A DNA stretch of 64,000 bases, from assembly GCF_003182075.1 (NCBI RefSeq), contig NZ_QGTH01000005.1, forward strand, positions 1-64,000, in the 5' to 3' direction. Source of the stretch: Finegoldia magna (GTDB lineage Bacteria > Bacillota > Clostridia > Tissierellales > Peptoniphilaceae). The notes under the pieces are model-generated. The model searched no databases. It had not been told where the DNA came from and saw only the letters and a list, made by a program, of their open reading frames with translations. Made by a program: the position numbers and the translations under genes. Positions 39,618-46,444 of this stretch are shown here, one piece after another (the stretch's first letter is position 1; the number at the start of each line of letters is the position of its first letter).

Positions 39618-40061
39618 ATGGATCAAGATTACAAAACCTACATGAAGTTGGAAAATCAACTTTGTTTTAAACTTTATGCAGCTTCTAGAATGGTAACAAG
39701 TACCTACACACAATTTTTGAAACCTTTAGGGTTGACTTACACTCAGTACATTGTACTCTTAGTTCTCTGGGAAAAAGATGGAATTACTGTAGGAAAGTTG
39801 TGTGAAAAGTTATATTTGGATAACGGTACTATTACGCCTGTTATCAAAAAGATGCAATCACAAGGTTATCTTGAAAGAGTACGTAGCTCAAAAGACGATC
39901 GAATTGTAATAATTTATCTAACAGACGAAGGGAAAAAATTACAAGAAAAAGTAAAAGATATTCCAAAATTAATGAATGGTTGCTTGGAATTACCTGATGA
40001 GAAAAAAGCTCAATTATATGATTTACTACAAGATTTTTTGAATAATAACAAGACAAAATAA
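39618..40061 (+). CDS. OhrR-type MarR-family regulator
   Basis: Winged-helix regulator of 147 residues. The N terminus ENQLCFKLYAASR places C16 where OhrR has its peroxide-sensing cysteine, and LGLTYTQYIVLLVLWE is equally OhrR-like. No ohr thiol peroxidase gene is adjacent, so its target is unknown; autoregulation is likely, with an imperfect palindrome TACAATTTTAAAATG at 39577-39591. ATG 39618 follows GGAGGAG; the frame opens at a TTG at 39600. Confidence 0.88.
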   Translation: MDQDYKTYMKLENQLCFKLYAASRMVTSTYTQFLKPLGLTYTQYIVLLVLWEKDGITVGKLCEKLYLDNGTITPVIKKMQSQGYLERVRSSKDDRIVIIYLTDEGKKLQEKVKDIPKLMNGCLELPDEKKAQLYDLLQDFLNNNKTK

Positions 40062-40066
40062 AGACT

Positions 40067-40115
40067 AAAAAACGATCCAATATTGATATTGCATTAATAT
40101 TAGATCGTTTTTTTT
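40067..40115. terminator. bidirectional terminator
   Basis: AAAAAACGATC (40067-40077) pairs with GATCGTTTTTT (40103-40113), with an inner AATATT/AATATT pairing, and has T runs on both strands. It serves the OhrR-type gene and the convergent S41-like gene, whose stop codon it touches. Confidence 0.85.
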
Positions 40116-41307
40116 AATTAACTCTAGACAATAATAATTTTACGATTTCGCTGTTATCATCTAGTTTTATAGCTGGTATAGTTCCAACTTCTTCATTAGT
40201 TGTGCCATCTTCATTAAGACCTTGTCCTAGTGGATACTCCACGATTAAACCTGTATTAGGAAGTGACTTGTAAGTGTGAACTATATTCAGACCATTTCCA
40301 GAAGTTGTTTCTCCTACAGTAGTTGCAAATTTCGTTCTGTTGGCTATTTGACACACTAAATCAGCACTGTTTCTGGTATTTTTGTTTTGTAATATATACA
40401 CATCGCATTTTTGTTCTTCTGATTTTTTTATTGCTAGTTTAAAATTAGTAATGTATTTTATACTTTTTTGATTATCGTTTATTTTGATATTCGCCACATT
40501 TTCTGTAGTTTTAAAGCTGATACTATTTCTATCTAGAATATTTTTTGAGATAATAGGTTGAGTTTTATTTGCGACATTGAACTCAACATTTATGTCTGAT
40601 TTTAGTAGAGGTTTAATTATCACATTAATCGCATAATCTAAATTATCGGAATCATTATCTCTTAAATCTATTATGATTTTATTTTTCTTTTTATTAGTTT
40701 TCAAAATATTGCTGAAAATTTGGGCGTCTTGTTGAATGTTTACAGAATCAAAGTCTGATACTTTTACATATAATGCATCTTTGTAATTGTCGATAGAATA
40801 TGCTCTGAAAGTTTTTTCAGGAATTTCTTCAGTCAAATTAGAATATCTCTTCATTGATAAATTATTTAATATTTGATTGTGATTATCTTGTTGTAGAATT
40901 TCATTAAAAGTGTGTTTATCTGCTATTCTAACATTTGAATCGTAGAGCTTTTTCAAAATATAATTGTACAAATCAACTACTTCTTGTGTCGTCATTTCAT
41001 CCTTTTTCTTACCGCTTTCCAATTTGATTTTGGATTTGAAATTCGGTTTTAAGGATAAAAAGTCGGTGTCTTTGTATTTTTTTGTCTGTGGTAAATTCAT
41101 ATATGAACTTTTAATTTGATTACATAATTCATCAAAATCTCTGAGTATGTATTTTTTTGGAATTATTTGACTGTATTCAGCTGGCCTAGAATTTATGTAT
41201 TTGTAACCGAAAAAACCAAGGATAAATAATAAAACCAATAAAAATATTTTATTTGAAATTTTATTTCTTTTTCTTTGTTTATTCGCTCTATTATGTGATG
41301 TTTTCAT
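40114..41307 (-). CDS. S41 (C-terminal processing) peptidase relative, probably inactive
   Basis: Membrane-anchored protein of 397 residues with one N-terminal hydrophobic segment (about 20-40) and an S41-like domain outside the cell. KIIIDLRDND and the region from NTRNSAD to TVGETTSGNG align without gaps to the active part of Tsp/Ctp proteases. Tsp has its nucleophile Ser and general-base Lys 25 residues apart; the equivalent residues here are N313 and N338, although S314 is next to N313. The PDZ domain of classical Ctp enzymes is not evident. It may be a non-catalytic binding protein. AAAGAGGTGAG precedes the start. Confidence 0.78.
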   Translation of the reverse strand: MKTSHNRANKQRKRNKISNKIFLLVLLFILGFFGYKYINSRPAEYSQIIPKKYILRDFDELCNQIKSSYMNLPQTKKYKDTDFLSLKPNFKSKIKLESGKKKDEMTTQEVVDLYNYILKKLYDSNVRIADKHTFNEILQQDNHNQILNNLSMKRYSNLTEEIPEKTFRAYSIDNYKDALYVKVSDFDSVNIQQDAQIFSNILKTNKKKNKIIIDLRDNDSDNLDYAINVIIKPLLKSDINVEFNVANKTQPIISKNILDRNSISFKTTENVANIKINDNQKSIKYITNFKLAIKKSEEQKCDVYILQNKNTRNSADLVCQIANRTKFATTVGETTSGNGLNIVHTYKSLPNTGLIVEYPLGQGLNEDGTTNEEVGTIPAIKLDDNSEIVKLLLSRVN

Positions 41308-41375
41308 TTCTCACCTCTTTTTAATCAGTATAATATAAAAAAAAGAAAGGGTCAATTGAATAAAATAGTAGAAAT

Positions 41376-41385
41376 TGGGTATATA
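41376..41385 (+). promoter_or_regulatory. TGGGTATATA motif, site 1
   Basis: TGGGTATATA followed by AATAT lies 29 bases before the ATG of the 91-residue unknown gene. The same 15 bases occur at site 2 (43365). If GGGTAT acts as a -10, transcription would begin near 41390. Confidence 0.55.
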
Positions 41386-41413
41386 AATATAGAAAGAGAA
41401 AAAGAGGTTAGTT

Positions 41414-41689
41414 ATGAATAATGTTTTACTGATAAATAGAATAATTCCAACAATTGATGACGATAGAATTTGCAACATTACTTTTGTAATTGCAGACATG
41501 CATTTACAAGAAGTTCACGACAAAATAATTAAGGTTATTGACTCATCAGAATATATGGATTTAAATAACACCGAAATAAATTACAATGGATTTACTACCA
41601 AACAAAAGGCAAAATTGATTCCTGAAATCATGAAGCTATTGGTAGAAAATAATCTTAAAGTTTACGGTGTTTATGATTTGTATTCTTAA
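41414..41689 (+). CDS. small conserved-looking protein of unknown function
   Basis: Protein of 91 residues that I do not recognise. It has no membrane segment or signal peptide and alternates hydrophobic strands and charged helices, suggesting a small alpha/beta cytoplasmic domain (strand-like NITFVIAD, helix-like EVHDKIIKVI and PEIMKLLVENN, strand KVYGVYDLYS). It is divergent from the S41-like gene, preceded by a TGGGTATATA motif, and 60 bases before ferritin on the same strand. Start ATG 41414 follows AGAGGTTAG. Coding character is supported by the promoter-like motif and ribosome site. Confidence 0.7.
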   Translation: MNNVLLINRIIPTIDDDRICNITFVIADMHLQEVHDKIIKVIDSSEYMDLNNTEINYNGFTTKQKAKLIPEIMKLLVENNLKVYGVYDLYS

Positions 41690-41749
41690 ATTTTAAGTAA
41701 AATGATTAACTAACAGTCACATAAATTAAATTATAAGGAGTATGATAAA

Positions 41750-42241
41750 ATGAACAGAGAAGAATTATTAAAAAAAATTGACGAACAATTAGTTTTTGAA
41801 TTACAATCAGGCTATGAATACAAACAAATGGCTTCTGAATTCAATGATATGGATTGGGATGGATTTGAACACTTTATGGAAATGCAAGCCCATGAAGAAT
41901 ATGAACATGCTGAATACTTCAGAAAATGGTTACAAGAAGTTGGATATAAGATTGAATATAAAACAATTGAAGCTCCAAAAGCTGACTACGATAAAGATGT
42001 ATTAAGCATTTTCAAAGCTGCTTTAGAACACGAAAAAGAGGTTACAAGAAGAATCAGAGAATTATTTGATGCAGCTCATGAAATCAAATTCTATGAAGTA
42101 TACACTCTTCTACAAAAATTCATTGACGAACAAATCGAAGAAGAAGCTACTTTTGATAATATCATAGCAAAACTTGAAAGAACTGAAAACAGTAATGCTG
42201 GTCTTGCAATATTAGACAAAGAATTAGGACAAAGACAATAA
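41750..42241 (+). CDS. ftnA: bacterial ferritin
   Basis: Iron-storage ferritin of 163 residues. The ferroxidase site is complete in canonical numbering: E17, E50, H53, E127 and neighbouring E130, with Y24 also present. There is no rubredoxin-like tail, so it is ferritin and not rubrerythrin. It stores iron and removes it from Fenton chemistry, fitting the nearby OhrR-type, rubredoxin and YaaA/PerR genes. AAGGAG gives the start; a hairpin terminator follows, and the promoter is not obvious. Confidence 0.93.
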   Translation: MNREELLKKIDEQLVFELQSGYEYKQMASEFNDMDWDGFEHFMEMQAHEEYEHAEYFRKWLQEVGYKIEYKTIEAPKADYDKDVLSIFKAALEHEKEVTRRIRELFDAAHEIKFYEVYTLLQKFIDEQIEEEATFDNIIAKLERTENSNAGLAILDKELGQRQ

Positions 42242-42253
42242 TTTAGATTAATC

Positions 42254-42280
42254 AAAGCGACTTTTTGAAGTCGCTTTTTT
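42254..42280 (+). terminator. ferritin terminator
   Basis: Perfect ten-pair stem AAAGCGACTT (42254-42263) with AAGTCGCTTT (42268-42277), then T. Confidence 0.92.
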
Positions 42281-42347
42281 AGTGCAAATAAATTAAAGTT
42301 TTGTTATAATAAGTGTTATATTTCTTAAATATTTAATGGAGGTGAAT

Positions 42348-42953
42348 ATGAAAATAATTAATTCTGATTTGGAAAAAATCGCTTTTTTGAAAGAACAATA
42401 TCCTGATGAATCTCTACCAGAAATTGCTTTTTGTGGAAGAAGTAACGTTGGTAAATCATCTTTTATTAATTCTATTTTGGATAGGAAAAACCTAGCAAGA
42501 ACTTCCTCTAAACCTGGAAAAACGCGTACAGTTAATTTTTACAATGCAAATAATGAGTTTAGATTAGTAGATTTACCAGGATATGGGTATGCGCAAACAT
42601 CAAAATCTGAAAAGAAAAAATGGGCGCAAGTTATAGAAACTTATTTAAATAATAGAAGAAATTTGTACGAAGTATTTTTAATTGTGGATATTAGACACAA
42701 ACCAACCGTTCAAGACAAAGAAATGTATAATTGGATTATTCAAAGTGGATTTTGTGGGTTTGTAATAGCTACAAAATTAGACAAAATCGGAAAAACAATG
42801 ATTAAAAAGAATTTGAATATAATAAAAAAAGAACTCAACATAGATGATGATAACCTCATCTACGAATACAGTTCAACTTCCAAGACAAATAAAAAAGCTG
42901 TTATGGAACAGCTTGAAATGATTCTAAAATATGGTAGTGGTATTGAAGAATAA
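42348..42953 (+). CDS. engB: ribosome biogenesis GTPase EngB/YsxC
   Basis: Small GTPase of 201 residues needed for 50S assembly. G1 is GRSNVGKSS, G3 is DLPGYGYA and G4 is TKLDKIG; the switch region KPGKTRTVNFY is typical of YsxC. ATG 42348 is used because GGAGGTGA lies in front of it; the frame also opens at ATG 42336. Usually follows lon or clpX, but here stands alone with its own terminator. Confidence 0.95.
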   Translation: MKIINSDLEKIAFLKEQYPDESLPEIAFCGRSNVGKSSFINSILDRKNLARTSSKPGKTRTVNFYNANNEFRLVDLPGYGYAQTSKSEKKKWAQVIETYLNNRRNLYEVFLIVDIRHKPTVQDKEMYNWIIQSGFCGFVIATKLDKIGKTMIKKNLNIIKKELNIDDDNLIYEYSSTSKTNKKAVMEQLEMILKYGSGIEE

Positions 42954-42961
42954 AAGTAAGT

Positions 42962-42988
42962 AAACCCCAAGTGATTGGGGTTTTGTTT
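42962..42988. terminator. engB terminator
   Basis: Stem AAACCCCAA (42962-42970) with TTGGGGTTT near 42975-42983, followed by T-rich sequence. On the opposite strand it could also stop rubredoxin transcripts, with a weaker T run. Confidence 0.85.
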
Positions 42989-43062
42989 TTAAATATTTTG
43001 TGTGTGACAATAATTTTATGTCATGTATTAATTATTATTGCCAATCATATAATTTTGTTGGA

Positions 43063-43224
43063 TTATTCAACAACAGAGAAGTCGTCTTTTCCAGCGCCAC
43101 AAATTGGGCAAACCCAATCTTCAGCTAAATCTTCAAAAGCTGTTTGTGGTTGAACACCTGCGTCTGGATCTCCTTCAGCTGGATCATAAATATATCCACA
43201 TACGTCACATACATATTTTTTCAT
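43063..43224 (-). CDS. rubredoxin
   Basis: Iron-sulfur electron carrier of 53 residues. The single iron would be held by C6, C9, C39 and C42 in [12 protein letters not shown] and [13 protein letters not shown], the two textbook rubredoxin knuckles. It is the only reading frame here with recognisable conserved protein sequence; the longer plus-strand frames across it are its shadows. AAGGGGGAA lies nine bases before the ATG. In anaerobes rubredoxin feeds electrons to superoxide reductase, rubrerythrin or flavodiiron proteins. Its leader carries a TGGGTATATA motif and an inverted repeat. Confidence 0.96.
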   Translation of the reverse strand: MKKYVCDVCGYIYDPAEGDPDAGVQPQTAFEDLAEDWVCPICGAGKDDFSVVE

Positions 43225-43249
43225 GTTTAATTTCCCCCTTTAAGATAAT

Positions 43250-43265
43250 TACCTGTTATCAGGTA
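43250..43265. promoter_or_regulatory. inverted repeat in the rubredoxin leader
   Basis: TACCTG and CAGGTA are perfect six-base arms around TTAT, located between the TGGGTATATA motif and the rubredoxin ribosome site. It could be an operator just downstream of the start of transcription, or a small leader hairpin. Confidence 0.5.
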
Positions 43266-43272
43266 CAAATTA

Positions 43273-43282
43273 TATATACCCA
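43273..43282 (-). promoter_or_regulatory. TGGGTATATA motif, site 3
   Basis: On the minus strand TGGGTATATA reads toward the rubredoxin gene, 48 bases before its ATG. As a -10 it would start the transcript near 43268. Confidence 0.55.
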
Positions 43283-43364
43283 CTGTAAAAATTTCTAATC
43301 ATTTTTCGGTTTTTTATTTATAAATTAAATATTTAATGATAAGTTGTTAAATTTATTGAACATA

Positions 43365-43374
43365 TGGGTATATA
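43365..43374 (+). promoter_or_regulatory. TGGGTATATA motif, site 2
   Basis: TGGGTATATAAATAT stands 16 bases before the ATG of the RsbW-like gene. GTTAAA occurs 14 bases upstream of GGGTAT, which loosely resembles the sigma-B pattern (GTTTAA, about 14, GGGTAT). A start near 43380 would leave a short leader containing GGGTGAT. Confidence 0.55.
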
Positions 43375-43390
43375 AATATTGGGTGATAAT

Positions 43391-43783
43391 ATGTATATGT
43401 TTAAGAGGCAATTTGTCAGCGATAGGACAATTGCTACTAAAAATATTCATACTATGCTCAGACTATTAAGAAAAGTTGTACCAGATGAAGAACTACTTTA
43501 TGATATACGATTAATAACTAATGAATTGATCTTTAATGGACTAGAACATGGTAACCAGTTTGATATAAATAAGAAAATAACTTTTAAAATAAAATTGAAT
43601 GATGATTCGATAAAAATATGTGTACAGGACGAAGGTACAGGGATTGATTATTGTTCGAACAGTTATTTTAACAATGATATTTATGTCAGAGGTAGAGGAT
43701 TATTTATAGTAAGTAAATTAGCTGACGAATTAAAAATTAAAGAAAATTGTGTTGAAGCAAAGCTATTAGTAAGACCTAATTAA
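43391..43783 (+). CDS. RsbW/SpoIIAB-like ATP-binding protein
   Basis: GHKL-fold ATPase of 130 residues of the anti-sigma-factor kinase type. N-box residues E45, N49 and H53 (NELIFNGLEHGN), G1 box D80-E-G-T-G and G2 box RGRGL are intact, so ATP binding is likely. Family members phosphorylate an anti-anti-sigma protein and hold a sigma factor inactive. Neither partner is adjacent: typA follows and the rubredoxin gene is divergent. ATG 43391 follows GGGTGAT; the frame opens at a TTG at 43379 that coincides with that site. Confidence 0.85.
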   Translation: MYMFKRQFVSDRTIATKNIHTMLRLLRKVVPDEELLYDIRLITNELIFNGLEHGNQFDINKKITFKIKLNDDSIKICVQDEGTGIDYCSNSYFNNDIYVRGRGLFIVSKLADELKIKENCVEAKLLVRPN

Positions 43784-43866
43784 TTAGTGATCTAATAGCT
43801 TGTTTTATTGCAAAAAATTACTAAATGTGATTTTACACAAATTTTTCTTTTATTTTTTTCAATTTA

Positions 43867-43875
43867 TGATATAAT
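43867..43875 (+). promoter_or_regulatory. extended -10 promoter of typA
   Basis: TGATATAAT is an extended -10 about 32 bases before the TTG start of typA. No good -35 is seen in the T-rich sequence before it. Confidence 0.6.
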
Positions 43876-43906
43876 GAAGTGTCACAAATTAGAGGGAAGT
43901 GGAATT

Positions 43907-45733
43907 TTGAAAAGAGAAGATGTAAGAAACGTAGCAATTATTGCCCATGTTGACCATGGTAAGACAACTTTGGTAGATGGGTTATTGAAAACAAGTGGTA
44001 TTTTTAGAGAAAATCAAGACGTACAAGATCGTGTAATGGATAGTAATGATATAGAACGTGAAAGAGGAATTACTATTCTTTCTAAAAACACTGCAATTGA
44101 CTACAAAAATCATAAAATTAATATTATAGATACTCCGGGTCATGCTGACTTCGGAGGAGAAGTAGAACGTGTATTGAAAATGACGAGTGGAGTGGTGTTG
44201 GTAGTAGATGCTTTTGAAGGGCCTATGCCACAAACAAAATTTGTATTAAAAAAAGCTTTTGAATTAAATTTACCTACAATTATTTGTATCAATAAAATTG
44301 ACAGAAAAGAAGCTAGGGTAGATGAAGTAGTAGATGAAATTTTGGATTTATTTATTCAATTAGATGCAGATGAATCTTATTTGGATTCTCCATTTGTATT
44401 TGCTTCTGCAAGGGAAGGATTTGCAACTGACGATTTGGAGGAAAGACCAAAAGATATGACTGCATTATTGGACAAAATCATAGACTACATTCCAGCTCCA
44501 GAAGGAGAAGAAGATGCACCATTTAAGCTTTTGATTTCTACAACTGATTTTAGCGATTACGTTGGTAGAATTGGAATTGGTAAGATTGAACAAGGTAAAG
44601 TAAAAGTTAATGATAGCTGTGTTATAGTAAATTACAATAATCCAGATAAGAAAAAGAAGATTAAAGTAACTAAGATTTACGAATTCGATGGATTAAACAG
44701 AGTCGAAGTTAATGAATCAAAATTCGGTTCTATCGTAGCCTTAACTGGTGTAGAGGGAATAGAAATTGGAGACACATTAGCAAATGAAGAAGATTGTGAA
44801 CCTATTGAATTTGTAAGCATTTCAAGTCCTACGTTGGCGATGAATTTCTCAGTTAACAATTCTCCATTCGCTGGCAGAGATGGAAAGTTTGTAACAAGTA
44901 GACAAGTTCGTGCTAGATTGTACAAAGAATTAGAAACCGATGTAAGTCTAAAAGTTGAAGATACTGATTCTACAGATACTTTTAGAGTTAGTGGTAGAGG
45001 AGAACTTCACTTATCTGTTTTAATAGAAAATATGAGACGTGAAGGATTTGAATTCCAAGTTTCAAAACCAGAAGTTTTATTCAAAAAAGACGAAAATGGA
45101 AAAGTTCTTGAACCAATTGAAATAGTTACAATTGATGTTGAAGAAGGATTTGTTGGTACTGTAATCGAAAAATTGGGAACCAGAAAAGGTGAGTTGCAAG
45201 ATATTTCAAATACTTCTAGTGGATATACAAGGCTTACTTTTGAAATTCCTTCTAGAGGTCTTATTGGATACCGTCAAGAGTTTTTGAGCGATACAAAGGG
45301 TAATGGAGTTATCAACACAGAACTTAAAGGATATGAGCCTTATAAAGGCGAAATTCCAAAACGTCAATTAGGTTCATTGATTTCATTTGATACAGGAGTT
45401 GCTACAGCTTACGGATTAAATGCAGCACGAGACAGGGGGATTTTATTCGTACAACCTCAAGATGAAGTATATGAAGGAATGGTTGTAGGGTCTAATGCAA
45501 AAGGATTAGATATTGAAGTAAATATATGTAAGAAAAAAGCGCAAACAAATATCAGATCTTCTGCAGCAGATGAAGCATTAAAACTATCTCCTCCAAAAAT
45601 CATGAGTTTGGAAGAAATGATGGAATTTGTTGAGGAAGATGAATTAATTGAAATTACGCCTCATCATTTGAGATTAAGAAAGAAGATTTTGGATACTCAA
45701 TTAAGATACAAATCAAAAAAATATAATAAATAA
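43907..45733 (+). CDS. typA: GTP-binding translation factor TypA/BipA
   Basis: Ribosome-associated translational GTPase of 608 residues, the usual length. G1 AHVDHGKT, G3 DTPGHADF and G4 NKIDR are present, followed by EF-G-like domains II, III and V and the TypA C-terminal domain. Translation is taken from TTG 43907, after GAGGGAAGTGG, giving KREDVRNVAIIAHVDHGKT at the N terminus; the upstream frame from 43808 is untranslated leader that includes the promoter. It assists 50S assembly and stress growth in other bacteria. Confidence 0.95.
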   Translation: MKREDVRNVAIIAHVDHGKTTLVDGLLKTSGIFRENQDVQDRVMDSNDIERERGITILSKNTAIDYKNHKINIIDTPGHADFGGEVERVLKMTSGVVLVVDAFEGPMPQTKFVLKKAFELNLPTIICINKIDRKEARVDEVVDEILDLFIQLDADESYLDSPFVFASAREGFATDDLEERPKDMTALLDKIIDYIPAPEGEEDAPFKLLISTTDFSDYVGRIGIGKIEQGKVKVNDSCVIVNYNNPDKKKKIKVTKIYEFDGLNRVEVNESKFGSIVALTGVEGIEIGDTLANEEDCEPIEFVSISSPTLAMNFSVNNSPFAGRDGKFVTSRQVRARLYKELETDVSLKVEDTDSTDTFRVSGRGELHLSVLIENMRREGFEFQVSKPEVLFKKDENGKVLEPIEIVTIDVEEGFVGTVIEKLGTRKGELQDISNTSSGYTRLTFEIPSRGLIGYRQEFLSDTKGNGVINTELKGYEPYKGEIPKRQLGSLISFDTGVATAYGLNAARDRGILFVQPQDEVYEGMVVGSNAKGLDIEVNICKKKAQTNIRSSAADEALKLSPPKIMSLEEMMEFVEEDELIEITPHHLRLRKKILDTQLRYKSKKYNK

Positions 45734-45740
45734 TTTTAGC

Positions 45741-45773
45741 GGGAATTTATCAGTTGATAAGTTCCCTTTTTTT
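45741..45773 (+). terminator. typA terminator
   Basis: Twelve-pair stem GGGAATTTATCA (45741-45752) with TGATAAGTTCCC (45755-45766), one G-T pair, followed by seven T. The two-base separation means a real loop of six bases after the inner pairs open. Confidence 0.9.
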
Positions 45774-45839
45774 AATTTAAAATTTTTAAAATAAAATTAA
45801 CAATAAAATTGAAGTGTCGAGAATAAACACTAACATTAA

Positions 45840-45849
45840 TGGGTATATA
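45840..45849 (+). promoter_or_regulatory. TGGGTATATA motif, site 4
   Basis: TGGGTATATA points toward yerC, 197 bases before its ATG, farther than at the other sites and upstream of a vegetative promoter. It may be a second, distal promoter. Confidence 0.5.
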
Positions 45850-45933
45850 ATGTATATAAAAATATAAAGTATCATAATTTTTCTATTTAATTAGTATAGA
45901 GATGTGTATTAGAAATTTAATTAAAAAAAACAT

Positions 45934-45962
45934 TTGCTTTAGTTAGAAAAAGCGTGTATACT
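45934..45962 (+). promoter_or_regulatory. vegetative promoter of yerC
   Basis: TTGCTT (45934-45939), a 17-base spacer and TATACT (45957-45962). Confidence 0.7.
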
Positions 45963-46036
45963 TAAATTATCAAATGCATTATATTATATGTTATTGATGG
46001 GTAAAGGTTACCTAAAAAATTTTAAGGAGTAAAACT

Positions 46037-46363
46037 ATGGCTGAAATTAATATCAAGGATAACACATTAAATGAGTTTTTCGATGCAATTATGATGTTAA
46101 ACGGAAAAGAGGAGTTACAACGTTTTTTTGAAGACGTTTGCACAATGAGAGAATTACATTCAATTTCACAAAGATTAGAAGTAGCAAAATTACTCAAAAT
46201 AAGAAAAACTTATAGCGAAATTGAAAAAGATACTGGCGCGTCTACTGCGACCATTAGTAGGGTGAATAGATCCTTACAAAACGGTGCTCAAGGTTATGAA
46301 CTTGTACTAGATACTTTAATAGCAAGAAATTTGGAAGAAAAAAGAAAAAGAAAACAAAAATAA
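46037..46363 (+). CDS. yerC: TrpR-like YerC/YecD-family regulator
   Basis: Small helical DNA-binding protein of 108 residues of the TrpR superfamily. SISQRLEVAKLLKIRKTYSE followed by TGASTATISRVNRSLQNGAQGY gives the helix-turn-helix typical for YerC. Unlike TrpR it is not tied to tryptophan genes in Firmicutes, and its ligand is unknown. The basic tail (KRKRKQK) may add DNA contacts. It is monocistronic with a hairpin terminator. Confidence 0.92.
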   Translation: MAEINIKDNTLNEFFDAIMMLNGKEELQRFFEDVCTMRELHSISQRLEVAKLLKIRKTYSEIEKDTGASTATISRVNRSLQNGAQGYELVLDTLIARNLEEKRKRKQK

Positions 46364-46369
46364 CTTTTT

Positions 46370-46399
46370 ATCCGCAAACTTTATTTTGCGGATATTTTA
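46370..46399 (+). terminator. yerC terminator
   Basis: Perfect nine-pair stem ATCCGCAAA (46370-46378) with TTTGCGGAT (46385-46393), followed by a short T tract. Confidence 0.75.
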
Positions 46400-46415
46400 C
46401 TATGATATAACATTT

Positions 46416-46425
46416 TGGGTATATA
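46416..46425 (+). promoter_or_regulatory. TGGGTATATA motif, site 5
   Basis: TGGGTATATA lies 19 bases before the ATG of the beta-CASP gene, nearly the same geometry as site 2. A start near 46430 would leave a short leader with AAGGGGTGA. Confidence 0.55.
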
Positions 46426-46444
46426 GTAAATAAGGGGTGATTTA

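Larger units (their letters stand above)
45774..46036. other. long regulatory region before yerC
   Basis: The 303 bases between typA and yerC contain the typA terminator, a TGGGTATATA motif (45840), a clear vegetative promoter (45934-45962) and an inverted repeat GGTAA-AGG-TTACC (46000-46012) just before the ribosome site AAGGAG. No gene is seen on either strand. The spacing of the parts suggests two promoters and perhaps an operator or leader hairpin. Confidence 0.6.

Noticed and set aside
42971-43298. plus-strand frames of 60 and 64 codons after engB
   Set aside because: They are antisense to the clear rubredoxin gene at 43063-43224 and match no family.
41376-46425. Firm assignment of TGGGTATATA sites to sigma-B
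   Set aside because: Only site 2 has a -35 even loosely like GTTTAA at the right distance, and no sigma factor gene is in the window. Kept as an unassigned motif.
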